A DNA stretch of 64,000 nt from JALORV01 sp035429805 (lineage in GTDB: Bacteria > Pseudomonadota > Gammaproteobacteria > Burkholderiales > Burkholderiaceae_F): positions 52,804 to 116,803 of the forward strand of contig DAOMFL010000004.1 in the NCBI GenBank assembly GCA_035429805.1, written 5' to 3'. The stretch's first letter is position 1, and each line of letters starts with the position of its first letter. Shown in pieces: positions 8,855-19,080 of the stretch. The notes beneath the pieces are model-generated. The model made no database searches, was not told the DNA's origin, and saw only the letters and a list, made by a program, of their open reading frames with translations. Position numbers and translations under genes: made by a program.

Positions 8855-9493
8855 ATGCCGATGCGCGTCCTGTCCCTCTCGAACGCCGAACGGTGCGCGC
8901 TGGTCGCCACTGCAATCGCGCTGCTGCTGATGGCTGTCGGCGCCGGCGATGCGCTCGAATACCGCCGCGCGCTGCTGGGGGACCAGCCCTGGCGGCTCAT
9001 CACCGGCCACATCGTTCACATCAGCTGGCCGCACGCGCTGATCAATACCCTGGCGCTGCTGATCGTCGCCCGGCTGTTCGCGCCCGACCTCAGTGCCGGA
9101 CGTCAGCTGACAGTGCTCGGGGTCGCGGCGCTCGTCATCAGCCTCGCGCTGGCCACCGCGTACCCCGGCATCGACTGGTATCGCGGCCTGTCGGGCGTCG
9201 TGCATGCGCTCTTCTTCGCCGGTGCCACGACGTGGCTGGTGCGCAGCGAGCCGCGCAGCCTGCGAGCGCTCTGGCTGCCCCTGACGCTCGTCGCTGGAGG
9301 CTGGATCAAGGTCGCGCTCGAACAGCCCGCGGGCACCACCCTTCCGCACGCCGACTGGCTCGGCGCGGCGGTCGTGCCGCAGGCGCACCTCGTCGGCGCC
9401 GCCTGCGGATCGGTGCTCGGGCTAGCCTATGCGCTGGCGGACCGCCGGCGTGACAAGCAGCGCCGCGAGCAGCAGCAGTTGCAGCCACGCTAG
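8855..9493 (+). CDS. rrtA: Rhombosortase (rhomboid-family GlyGly-CTERM processing protease)
   Basis: 212-residue multi-pass membrane protein of the rhomboid clan. The serine nucleophile is in WYRGLSGVVHALF (Ser113) and the base is most likely His178 in VPQAHLVGAACG; an upstream HALINTLAL (His60/Asn64) matches the oxyanion region. Rhombosortases process proteins with a C-terminal GlyGly-CTERM tail, and the convergent neighbour carries exactly such a tail. The 3' ends of the two genes overlap by 72 bases. The N-terminal ATG (8855) has only a distant GAGG site; the ATG at 8861 is an alternative. The arginine-rich C-terminus KQRREQQQ is cytoplasmic by the positive-inside rule. Confidence 0.85.
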   Translation: MPMRVLSLSNAERCALVATAIALLLMAVGAGDALEYRRALLGDQPWRLITGHIVHISWPHALINTLALLIVARLFAPDLSAGRQLTVLGVAALVISLALATAYPGIDWYRGLSGVVHALFFAGATTWLVRSEPRSLRALWLPLTLVAGGWIKVALEQPAGTTLPHADWLGAAVVPQAHLVGAACGSVLGLAYALADRRRDKQRREQQQLQPR

Positions 9494-11740
9494 CGCGCCG
9501 CCCCCGCCGCCGCTGGAACCGAGGTTCGCGGCGCTCACGACGATCGGCACCGACTGTGTCGCGCTCTGCGAAACGCCATCAGTGACGAAGTACGTCAGCT
9601 GGTAGTTTCCGGGCGGTATCCCGGTCGTGTTCCAGATGAACTGACCGCTCGGCGACAGCGCGCTCAACGGCACCGTGGACAGCGCCGAAGCCACGTAGGT
9701 CAGCGCGTCGCCGTCGGCGTCCGATCCCGACACGGTGAACAGCACGAGGCCACCCGATGGCACCGACTGCGCCGGCGGCGCGGCGGCCAGGACCGGCGGG
9801 CTGTTCACGTGCACGACGATCGAATCCTCGCCGACCTTCGACTGGCTGTCGGTGACGCGCAGCCGGAACGTCAGACTGCCGCTCGCGGGAGCGGTGAACG
9901 TCGTGACCGCCGCGTTCGGCGTCGTCAGCGTCACGGTCGGCGTGCCGGCGGTCTGCGTCCATTCGTACGCCGTCAGCGTCTTGCCGGAGAGGGCCCGGCT
10001 CTTGGTGCCGTCGAGCGTAACGACGGATCCGGGTGTCACGACCTGGTCCGCACCGGCAACTGCGGCCGGAATGGCATCGGGCACAGCGAGCAGCGCGCGC
10101 TCGGCATCGAGCAGTCCGGTGCCGCACTTGCCGTCAAACGTCGCTCCCGGCGCGCACGCACTGCCGGCTGGGTACGGTCGCGTCGCGCTCTGAAGGTAGG
10201 ACTTGATCAGCGTTGGCGTTAGATCAGGTCCGATCGACTTCATGAGTGCTGCAACACCGGCGACGTGCGGAGTCGCCGGGCTCGTGCCGACGAAGCCGGC
10301 ATAGGCGGGGCCGGAGTTGCCACTGCTGTCGGTGCTCGTCGGTGTCGTGTCTCCGAACTGGACGGTCGAGTGGATGTAGTAACCGTTGAAGCCGTTGTCG
10401 TCGATTGGACTGCCTTTGCCAAGTGATGTTGGTTGACCACCACCCGGGGCGCTCAGCGTCGTGCCCACACCGATGTTGGCGTAATCGGCGTTCTCGCCGT
10501 TGATCGCGTGCGCCGTCACCGCCACCACACCACTGCAGATCGCCGGCGAGATCAACCCTTCGACGCCGTCGTTGCCGGTGGCCGCGACGACGATCGCGCC
10601 CTCTGTCGTGGCGGCCGTCACTGCGCGTTGCATTTCAGCACTGCAGACGGTATCGCCACCCAGGCTCAAACTGATGACTTGCGCCGGATTGGGATTCGTC
10701 CCAACTGTCACGCCGTTCTGCTGCCACGTTCGCCCGTCGTCCGGTTGCGCCCCGGCGGCCCAGCGGATCGCATCGGCGATGTCTGAGAGGCTTCCGCCGC
10801 ACTTGCCCAATGCGCGAACGGGAAGGATCTTCACGTTCCAGCCGATGCCCGCAATCCCTTCCGCATTGTTCGCGGTGGCGGCCGCGATCCCGGCCATGTG
10901 CGTGCCGTGCCACGACGACGTACTGCCGCCTGCCGAACCATCGTCGCAGTCCGTCGGGTAATTCGTCTTGTCGTCCGCCGTGATCCAGTCGCCCGGGTCG
11001 GTCGGATCGGCGTCTCGTCCATTGCCGTCGTTGGCAATGAAGTTCGACGGCAACCCGGTCCCGATGTCGCTGGAGACGAAGTCGTAGCCGGGCAGAAAGC
11101 GGCCGGCCGGGATATAGACGGCGCCCCCGCGGATGCCGTTCAGATCCTGGTGATTGGTGATGCCGGTGTCGATGATCGCGATCGTCACCTTATCGGAACC
11201 CTGCGTGAGGTCCCATGCCGGGGGCAGGTTCGCGCCGCCCGCCGCCGTCGTGGTCACGCCGCCAGACGAATAGCTCGACGTCGGCGCGAAGAGGTTCCAC
11301 TGCCATTCAGCAAAGCGCTTTTCGTTGGGAACGACGACCTTCTTGAAGAGGATGTCCGGCTCGGCGTACTCGACGTCGCCCTCGCGCATCAGCCGCGCCG
11401 ACATCGCGCGGGCTTCTGCAACCGTCATTGCACGGTCAAGCTGCAGCAGGTGCGAGCCGCTCGCCAGCCGGCGTAGCGACTTCAGCTGCGCCCCGGCCAC
11501 GGTCGACAGCGCCTGCACGCGGCTGTTTCTGATCTGCGGCTCGTTCTCGAATTCGGTCGGTCGCAGACGCACGATGAGCTTGTCCACCCGCTCCTCGCGC
11601 ACCTTCTTCGTCGCCGTGAGGCCCTGCAGCGCCGCCTGCTTGGGCGTCATGACGTCGGTCGACAACGCGACCGACGCCGGCCAGGCGATGCCGGCGCCCG
11701 CAAGGGCGACGAACACAAATCTCTGTACGGACCACATCAC
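9422..11740 (-). CDS. Secreted subtilisin-like (S8) serine protease with GlyGly-CTERM tail
   Basis: 772-residue exported protease. Order: signal peptide 1-27, propeptide to about 135, S8 catalytic domain about 145-550 with Asp191 (IIDTG), His278 (HGTHMAG), oxyanion Asn390 (AATGN) and Ser487 (GTSPATPHVAG), a PKD-like domain about 560-648, a second Ig/cadherin-like domain about 650-737, then a sorting tail from 741: GSSGGGGG, a hydrophobic stretch and a basic end (RQRIG). That tail is the GlyGly-CTERM signature recognised by rhombosortase, encoded next door. Start is GTG 11740 or ATG 11737 behind an AGGAG site. Likely released at or anchored to the outer surface. Confidence 0.92.
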   Translation of the reverse strand: MMWSVQRFVFVALAGAGIAWPASVALSTDVMTPKQAALQGLTATKKVREERVDKLIVRLRPTEFENEPQIRNSRVQALSTVAGAQLKSLRRLASGSHLLQLDRAMTVAEARAMSARLMREGDVEYAEPDILFKKVVVPNEKRFAEWQWNLFAPTSSYSSGGVTTTAAGGANLPPAWDLTQGSDKVTIAIIDTGITNHQDLNGIRGGAVYIPAGRFLPGYDFVSSDIGTGLPSNFIANDGNGRDADPTDPGDWITADDKTNYPTDCDDGSAGGSTSSWHGTHMAGIAAATANNAEGIAGIGWNVKILPVRALGKCGGSLSDIADAIRWAAGAQPDDGRTWQQNGVTVGTNPNPAQVISLSLGGDTVCSAEMQRAVTAATTEGAIVVAATGNDGVEGLISPAICSGVVAVTAHAINGENADYANIGVGTTLSAPGGGQPTSLGKGSPIDDNGFNGYYIHSTVQFGDTTPTSTDSSGNSGPAYAGFVGTSPATPHVAGVAALMKSIGPDLTPTLIKSYLQSATRPYPAGSACAPGATFDGKCGTGLLDAERALLAVPDAIPAAVAGADQVVTPGSVVTLDGTKSRALSGKTLTAYEWTQTAGTPTVTLTTPNAAVTTFTAPASGSLTFRLRVTDSQSKVGEDSIVVHVNSPPVLAAAPPAQSVPSGGLVLFTVSGSDADGDALTYVASALSTVPLSALSPSGQFIWNTTGIPPGNYQLTYFVTDGVSQSATQSVPIVVSAANLGSSGGGGGALAWLQLLLLAALLVTPAVRQRIG

Positions 11741-12066
11741 GTGTACAGACTCCTGAACGTTGCAGCAGGCCCGGACCCGGCGCCGAAGGCGGATGCTGGC
11801 AGGTGCCGGACCCGATTCACCACCGGATAAGTGGGCGAAAAATACAGCCCGGCGATGGCCGCGTCCTGCCTACCCGCCAGACCGGACCGCATGTGCGGGA
11901 TGCCGCCGCAGGTTACTGCGGCGCGCGTTGCTCGACTGTTTCCGCCCCCTCGACCGAACGATCTAGCGGGCGACCCCGGTCGGCCATCGCCGGACCGCCG
12001 TCCGCCGCCCGCTTCCGGCGTGCGGGACCCGGGGCCGCGGTCAGCCGGCGGGGTTCGAATTCCGGC
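11741..12066. other. Intergenic region between gap and the subtilase
   Basis: No coding potential that I would defend. It must hold the subtilase promoter on the minus strand, but no clear -35/-10 pair is visible. A perfect hairpin (GCCGCAG-GTTA-CTGCGGC) lies near 11898-11915 without a following T-run, and could mark the end of the gap transcript. Confidence 0.5.
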
Positions 12067-13073
12067 TCACTTCGCCGCCATCAGCGCGACGGTGGTATCG
12101 AGCATCCGGTTGCTAAAGCCCCATTCGTTGTCATACCAGCTCGAGACCTTGACCAGCCGGCCGGCGACCTTCGTCAGCGTCGCGTCGAAGACCGACGAGC
12201 GCGCGTCGTGGTTGAAGTCGCTCGATACCAGCGGGTCGGTGTTGTAGCCGAGCACGCCGGCGAGTTCGCCCACGGCGGCAGCCTTCATGATGCTGTTGAC
12301 CTCATCCACGGTCGTGTCGCGCGCGGCGATGAACGACAGGTCGACGATCGAGACGTTGATCGTGGGCACGCGGATCGCGTAGCCGTCGAGCTTGCCGTTC
12401 AGTTCCGGCAGTGCGAGCCCGACCGCGGCCGCGGCTCCGGTCTTGGTCGGGATCATGTTGTGGGCGGCTGCGCGCGCGCGGCGCAGGTCCTCGTGGTACA
12501 CGTCGGTCAGCACCTGGTCGTTGGTGTAGGCGTGCACAGTGGTCATCAGGCCGCTGACGAGGCCGATCTTCTCGTGCAGCGGCTTGACCAGCGGCGCCAG
12601 GCAGTTGGTCGTGCACGACGCGTTCGAGATCACCGTGTGCGCGGCCTTCAGCACGCCGTGGTTGACGCCGAAGACGACGGTTGCGTCGACGTCCTTGCCG
12701 CCGGGCGCCGAGATGACGACCTTCTTCGCGCCGCCCTTCAGGTGCGCCGAGGCCTTTTCCTTGGTGGTGAAGAATCCGGTGCACTCGAGCACGACGTCGA
12801 CGCCGAGCGCGCCCCACGGCAGCTCGGCCGGATTGCGGTTCGCGAGCACCTTGATGCGGTCGCCGTTGACGACCATCGCGTCGCCGTCGACGCTGACGCT
12901 TCCGGGAAACGTGCCGTGCGCCGTGTCGTACTTCGTCAGGTGCGCGTTGGTCTTCGGATCCCCGAGATCGTTGATCGCAACGATCTGGATGTCGTGCTTC
13001 CTGCCGCCTTCGTAATGTGCGCGCAGGACGTTGCGGCCGATGCGGCCGTAGCCGTTGATGGCAACCTTGATAG

Positions 13074-13077
<4 letters not shown>
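12067..13077 (-). CDS. gap: Glyceraldehyde-3-phosphate dehydrogenase (type I)
   Basis: NAD-dependent oxidation and phosphorylation of glyceraldehyde-3-phosphate. 336 residues starting TIKVAINGYGRIGRNVLRA (Rossmann loop), active-site Cys in SNASCTTNCLAPL, and C-terminal SWYDNEWGFSNRMLD. The start is a GTG at 13077 overlapping the tkt stop as GTGA, with GGGGAG six bases upstream. The open frame continues upstream through tkt in another reading frame, but that part is antisense-style noise. Co-transcribed with tkt. Confidence 0.95.
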
Positions 13078-15122
<2,045 letters not shown>

Positions 15123-15635
15123 CGTCGCGCGTATCGAGGAAAGTGTGATCGCCGGAGCGCGGCAGCGCCTCCAGCCGCCTTTTCCGAAGCCCGTCACCGA
15201 TGACAGGGGTCAAGCGGGAAAGACTGAAATTTTAGCAAAGCGACGCGCCACGGCCGGATCCGCCGGGCGCAGTGCCGGCCCTTGATCGCAGACACATCGC
15301 GGTCGAGCGTTCGCTCCAAACTTTGTCGCTGGGGAGGCCCACTGTTTGAGAGCCTCGCGATTTCCTATACTATGCGCGGCTTTTCCAAATTCGATCCGGA
15401 ACACAGAAGGACGCAACGGGCGCCAGATTCGTACCGCCGGACTGCAGGCGAAAACTGCAGCGCGGCGATCGAACGCAGGCAACGTGCCGTTAGGCAGCAT
15501 TCCCGCCAAAGCCAGCAGGTGCAGCGCAAGCTGCAGGACTCGCGTGCCGCGCCACAGCGTGCGAGTCCCGGATCGTGGGGTTGCGACGCGAGTCGCGATT
15601 CAGGTCGATAAGGGCGGACCTGCTGGGGGACGAAG
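15123..15635. other. Divergent tkt/speDE intergenic region with a long candidate leader
   Basis: 513 bases without a credible gene. The plus-strand half (15380-15635) would be a leader of some 250 bases before speDE and is rich in hairpins: CTGCAG-N7-CTGCAG near 15442-15460 and GGACTCGC...GCGAGTCC near 15535-15572. A distinct low-GC island sits at about 15340-15400 around the promoter candidate. No known riboswitch class is recognised. The tkt promoter must lie at about 15123-15300, but none is clear. Confidence 0.5.
15346..15373 (+). promoter_or_regulatory. Candidate sigma-70 promoter of speDE
   Basis: TTGAGA at 15346-15351 and TACTAT at 15368-15373 are 16 bases apart; an overlapping TATACT at 15366 gives a poorer spacing of 14. 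It lies in a local AT-rich patch and points at speDE 263 bases downstream. Confidence 0.45.
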
Positions 15636-16946
15636 ATGCAAGGCCTTCACCTGACTGGCGATCTGTTCGAATGCGGTTGCAGCGCAGCCACTCTCACGGA
15701 TCTCGAAGCACTGTCGACGCTCTGCCGCAGGGCGACGCTCGACGCCAAGCTCACGATCGTCGATGAGAAGTGGCACGTCTTTCCTGACTGGAACGGCGAG
15801 CCCGGCGGCATCACCGGCACGATCCTTCTCGCCGAATCCCATCTTGCGATTCACACCTGGCCTGAACGGCGCGGCGTGACGCTCGACGTCTACGTCTGCA
15901 ATTTCACGGAAGACAACACGGCGAAGGCCGAGCAGCTGTTCGATACGTTGCTGGTCGCGTTCCGGCCGCAGAACCAGGTCGTCAACCGCATCACGCGTGG
16001 TGACCTGTCGGCGAGCGCCACTGCGACGACGCGCACCGAGGCCGCGGCCGGCGATGCGGGCCAGCTGAGCTTCGACTGGCTCAATGCCCACTCCGGCTAT
16101 GGCTTCACCGTCAAGGAGAAGCTGGCGGAGATCGAGTCGCCGTTCCAGCGCATCGAGGTCCTCGACACGCATCAGTTCGGGCGCCTGTTCCGTCTCGACG
16201 GCCGCCTGATGACCTCCGAAGGCGACGAATTCTTTTATCACGAGTGCATGACGCATCCGGCGGCGCTCGCCCACCCCAATCCGGAGTCGGTGCTGGTCAT
16301 CGGTGGCGGCGACGGCGGCTCGTCCGAGGAACTCTTCAAGCATCCGAGCGTCAAGCGCATCGTCATGGCCGAGCTCGACCCGGCGGTCATCGACATCTCG
16401 CGCCAGTACCTCGGTGCGATCCACAAGGGCGCGCTCGACGATCCGCGGCTGGAGATCCGCATCGGCGACGGCTTCGAGTTCATGAAGTCGACGCAGGAGC
16501 GCTTTGATCTCATCGTTCTCGATCTCACCGACCCCGATACGCCGGCGTTTCACCTGTATTCCGAGGAGTTCTTCCGCATGTGCCAGGCGGCGCTCAGGCC
16601 CGGCGGCATGCTGACGCTGCACCTCGGCTCGCCCGTGTACCAGGCCGACACCGTTCGCAAGAATGCAGCCAACCTGCGGAAGGTGTTCAAGCACGTGGCA
16701 CCGTTGTCGCTTTTCATCCCGCTCTACGGCTCGCTCTGGTGCCTGGCGGTGGCGGGCGACTCGATCGATCCGCGCGGCGTCGCGGTCGACACAATCACGC
16801 AGCGCCTCGGCGAACGACGCATCGACAATCTGCGCTATTACCACGCTTCGATGCATCCGGCGCTGTTCACGCTGCCGCGTTTCGTGCAGGACCTCGTGGG
16901 CCCACCGGCAGGAACCGCGCGCGTGGCTCATCTGCGCGTCGCATGA
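15636..16946 (+). CDS. speDE: Fused S-adenosylmethionine decarboxylase / spermidine synthase (SpeD-SpeE)
   Basis: 436-residue bifunctional polyamine enzyme. Residues 1-115 are a bacterial class 1B AdoMet decarboxylase: cleavage/pyruvoyl Ser68 in LLAESHLAIHTW, His73, and Cys88 in DVYVCNF are all present. Residues 150-436 are spermidine synthase: SGYGFTVKEKL, FYHECMTHPA, the aminopropyl-donor loop VIGGGDGGSSEELF, AELDPAVIDISRQYL and the active-site LDLTDPDTPAFHLYS. One chain could thus make decarboxylated AdoMet and transfer its aminopropyl group to putrescine. No internal stop separates the halves; a loosely conserved linker lies at about 116-148. A terminator follows. Confidence 0.93.
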   Translation: MQGLHLTGDLFECGCSAATLTDLEALSTLCRRATLDAKLTIVDEKWHVFPDWNGEPGGITGTILLAESHLAIHTWPERRGVTLDVYVCNFTEDNTAKAEQLFDTLLVAFRPQNQVVNRITRGDLSASATATTRTEAAAGDAGQLSFDWLNAHSGYGFTVKEKLAEIESPFQRIEVLDTHQFGRLFRLDGRLMTSEGDEFFYHECMTHPAALAHPNPESVLVIGGGDGGSSEELFKHPSVKRIVMAELDPAVIDISRQYLGAIHKGALDDPRLEIRIGDGFEFMKSTQERFDLIVLDLTDPDTPAFHLYSEEFFRMCQAALRPGGMLTLHLGSPVYQADTVRKNAANLRKVFKHVAPLSLFIPLYGSLWCLAVAGDSIDPRGVAVDTITQRLGERRIDNLRYYHASMHPALFTLPRFVQDLVGPPAGTARVAHLRVA

Positions 16947-16990
16947 GTCCACGGGACGCCCGCTCCGCGGGTGACCCGGAGCAAGGCCCG

Positions 16991-17020
16991 GAGGCCGGCG
17001 CGAGCCGGCCTCTTGCTTTC
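16991..17020 (+). terminator. Intrinsic terminator after speDE
   Basis: Perfect nine-base stem GAGGCCGGC / GCCGGCCTC (16991-16999 with 17004-17012), GCGA loop, followed by TTGCTTTC. It ends speDE transcription 45 bases after its stop and just before rsmE. Confidence 0.8.
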
Positions 17021-17043
17021 GCATCCGCCGGTGTGGGCGCCCG

Positions 17044-17790
17044 GTGAAGCGGTCCGCGGACGCGCCGCGCTTTTACGTCGACGCCGATCTCTGCATCGAG
17101 CGGACCATCGCGCTGCCGGCGGAGATTGCGCATCATGCGGTGCGCGTCCTGCGGCTGCGGGACGGCGACGGCGTCACGCTCTTCAGTGGCCGCGGCGGCG
17201 AGTTCGAAGGCCGCCTGCGGCTCGACGGCCCGCACGCCTCGGCGCGACTCGGGGGGTTTCATGACGTCGAGCGCGAATCGCCGTTGCCGGTGACGCTGAT
17301 CCAGTCCTGGGTGGCGACCGAAAAGCTGGAGCTGATCGTCGAGAAGGCGGTCGAACTCGGTGTCGCATCGATCCTGCTGGTTCCGGCCGCGCGCAGTGTC
17401 GTGCACCTCGACGGCGCACGGCGCGAGCGGCGCCTGCAGCGGCTGAAGGAGATCGTTGTCTCGGCCTGCTGCCAATGCGGCCGTAACCGCCTTCCCGGCG
17501 TCGAAGCCGCGGCGTCTCTGCAGGAAGGCTTCGCCTCCGCGCTCGGGCAGGGAGTCACGGGAATCCTGCTCGATCCGAACGATGGCGTGTCGCTCGCGTC
17601 CATCGCTTCGGGCGCGCAGCCGGTCGCGCTGGCGGTCGGGCCCGAAGGCGGTTTCACCGAAACCGAGCGCGCCTTGGCTGAGCGGATGGGGTTTCGGGCG
17701 ATGCGCCTCGGTCCGCGTATTCTGCGAACGGAAACCGCAGGCTTGGCCGGCCTGGCCGCATTGCAGGCTCTGCACGGCGACCTGCGGTAG
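17044..17790 (+). CDS. rsmE: 16S rRNA m3U1498 methyltransferase RsmE
   Basis: SPOUT-class methyltransferase that methylates U1498 of 16S rRNA in the assembled small subunit. 248 residues. N-terminal PUA-like part (RFYVDADL, HHAVRVLRLRDGD) and C-terminal knot: EKLELIVEKAVELGV, ALAVGPEGGFTETE and MRLGPRILRTETAGLAGLAA, the hallmark AdoMet-binding blocks. GTG start at 17044. It follows the speDE terminator, so it probably has its own promoter or relies on read-through. Confidence 0.93.
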   Translation: MKRSADAPRFYVDADLCIERTIALPAEIAHHAVRVLRLRDGDGVTLFSGRGGEFEGRLRLDGPHASARLGGFHDVERESPLPVTLIQSWVATEKLELIVEKAVELGVASILLVPAARSVVHLDGARRERRLQRLKEIVVSACCQCGRNRLPGVEAAASLQEGFASALGQGVTGILLDPNDGVSLASIASGAQPVALAVGPEGGFTETERALAERMGFRAMRLGPRILRTETAGLAGLAALQALHGDLR

Positions 17791-17852
17791 GCGCGCACAT
17801 CGAGCGTCGCGCCGATCCACGGGTCATCATCAACAAGGACAACGGAGGTGCC

Positions 17853-18269
17853 ATGGGATTACTCGACTCACTGCTTTCGGGCCTCGCCGGCCCGGCAACG
17901 GGTGGCGGCCAGACGGGAGCCAATCCGCTGCTGCAAATCGCGATGCAGCTGCTGGCGGGACAGGGTCAGGGCGGCGGCCTGGCGTCACTGATCAACCAGT
18001 TCCAGCAGGCCGGGTTTGGTCAGCAGATGAATTCCTGGATCTCGACCGGACAGAACATGTCGATCACTCCCGACCAGCTGATGCAGGCGCTGGGGCATGG
18101 CCGCATGCAGCAGATGGCCGCGGACAGTGGCATGGATGCCGGGCAGTTGTCCGGCGGGCTCGCCGACCTGCTGCCGCAACTGATCGATCACATGACGCCA
18201 TCGGGCCAGGTGCCTGCCGGCGGGATCGACGACGCACTCGCCGAGTTGTCGCGCATGATGCCGCGCTGA
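17853..18269 (+). CDS. YidB-like DUF937 protein
   Basis: 138-residue protein of the YidB/DUF937 family, function unknown. It begins MGLLDSLLSGLAG, is rich in Gly, Gln and Met, and has the family block NSWISTGQNMSITPDQLMQALG followed by GLADLLPQLIDHMTP. A GGAGG site precedes the ATG at 17853. It is separated from rsmE by 62 bases and runs tail-to-tail with the barstar gene only four bases away. Confidence 0.85.
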   Translation: MGLLDSLLSGLAGPATGGGQTGANPLLQIAMQLLAGQGQGGGLASLINQFQQAGFGQQMNSWISTGQNMSITPDQLMQALGHGRMQQMAADSGMDAGQLSGGLADLLPQLIDHMTPSGQVPAGGIDDALAELSRMMPR

Positions 18270-18273
18270 GCGG

Positions 18274-18678
18274 CTAGCTGTAGAGCACGCGGAACGGGAT
18301 TCCCTGCTCTGCGTAGCTTTCGGCGGCGTCCCGGAACACGTCGAGCAGCGCCGCCCGCTCGTCCGCCCCGAACCCGTCGGTCCGGGGCAGGTGCTCGAGC
18401 AGGATGACGTAGCCCGCCGCCGGCCGCTGCTCGGGCAGGTCGGTCAGTGCGTCGTAGAGCGCGTCGAGGTTCATGCCGAACCACGATGGGAACGTGAAGT
18501 CGCGCGCGACCGCCTGCAGCACGGAGCGTTTGTCGGTGCACCCTTCGAGATTCACCTCGATCAAGGTCTGGGCTGAAGCGCTTACCCAGTCGCGCAGACC
18601 GGACGGGGCGATGTCTTTCAGGTGCCGCACGGTTTGCCGTGGCAGCCGGTCGAGTGCGTGGCTGGCTGGTCGGCTCAT
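18274..18678 (-). CDS. Barstar-family ribonuclease inhibitor
   Basis: 134-residue cytoplasmic inhibitor homologous to barstar, which binds the active site of barnase-type RNases. The diagnostic stretch runs TLIEVNLEGCTDKRSVLQAV, DFTFPSWFGMNLDALYDAL and a C-terminal half ending IPFRVLYS; the FP-x-WFG-x-N-x-DAL motif is the barstar signature. The ATG at 18678 overlaps the RNase stop by four bases, so toxin and antidote are translationally coupled. It lacks a signal peptide, as expected for immunity inside the cell. Confidence 0.9.
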   Translation of the reverse strand: MSRPASHALDRLPRQTVRHLKDIAPSGLRDWVSASAQTLIEVNLEGCTDKRSVLQAVARDFTFPSWFGMNLDALYDALTDLPEQRPAAGYVILLEHLPRTDGFGADERAALLDVFRDAAESYAEQGIPFRVLYS

Positions 18679-19079
18679 TCGCGTATCTGGCGGAACGTGT
18701 TGTAGTGATCGTCGGTGTAGTAGTACTCGCCGCTCGTCGCGGGATCGCCGGTGGTGCCGCGTCCCGCGATGATGCGCCGTGCCCCGCGGTCGCGTTCCCC
18801 TGGCGTGCGCACGGTGTACTCGGTGTAGTAGCCGCGCGGCTTCGGCGGCAGGTGCCCTTCGCGGTTGCGGAATGCCGTGCCGTCCTGCCGGTAGGGAAAC
18901 GGTCCCCCCTTGCGGATCAGCGCCAGTGTCTGATGCGCTTCGTGTGGGAGCTCGGCGAGCGCTCTGTCGCCAGTGACGGTCGCATCGCGCGCTTCGCGGG
19001 CGACGCCAGCCGGTCCGCATCCGACCAGCGCCAGTGCAATGACGGCGTGCAGTGCGCCACGCAGCAGGCGGCCGAACAC
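18675..19079 (-). CDS. Barnase/RNase Sa-family guanyl-specific ribonuclease, predicted lipoprotein
   Basis: 134-residue exported RNase. The C-terminal 75 residues match the microbial RNase fold: GPFPYRQDGTAFRNREG, YYTEYTVRTPGERDRGARRI and YYYTDDHYNTF, with the catalytic Glu (TEYTV), Arg (RRII) and His (DDHY). The N-terminus has a hydrophobic signal ending LALVGC; this is a lipobox with Cys21 as lipidation site, whereas classical barnases are freely secreted. GTG start at 19079, one base after the maeB stop; four-base overlap with barstar. It might degrade extracellular RNA or act against neighbours (inference). Confidence 0.88.
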   Translation of the reverse strand: MFGRLLRGALHAVIALALVGCGPAGVAREARDATVTGDRALAELPHEAHQTLALIRKGGPFPYRQDGTAFRNREGHLPPKPRGYYTEYTVRTPGERDRGARRIIAGRGTTGDPATSGEYYYTDDHYNTFRQIRE

Positions 19080-19080
19080 G

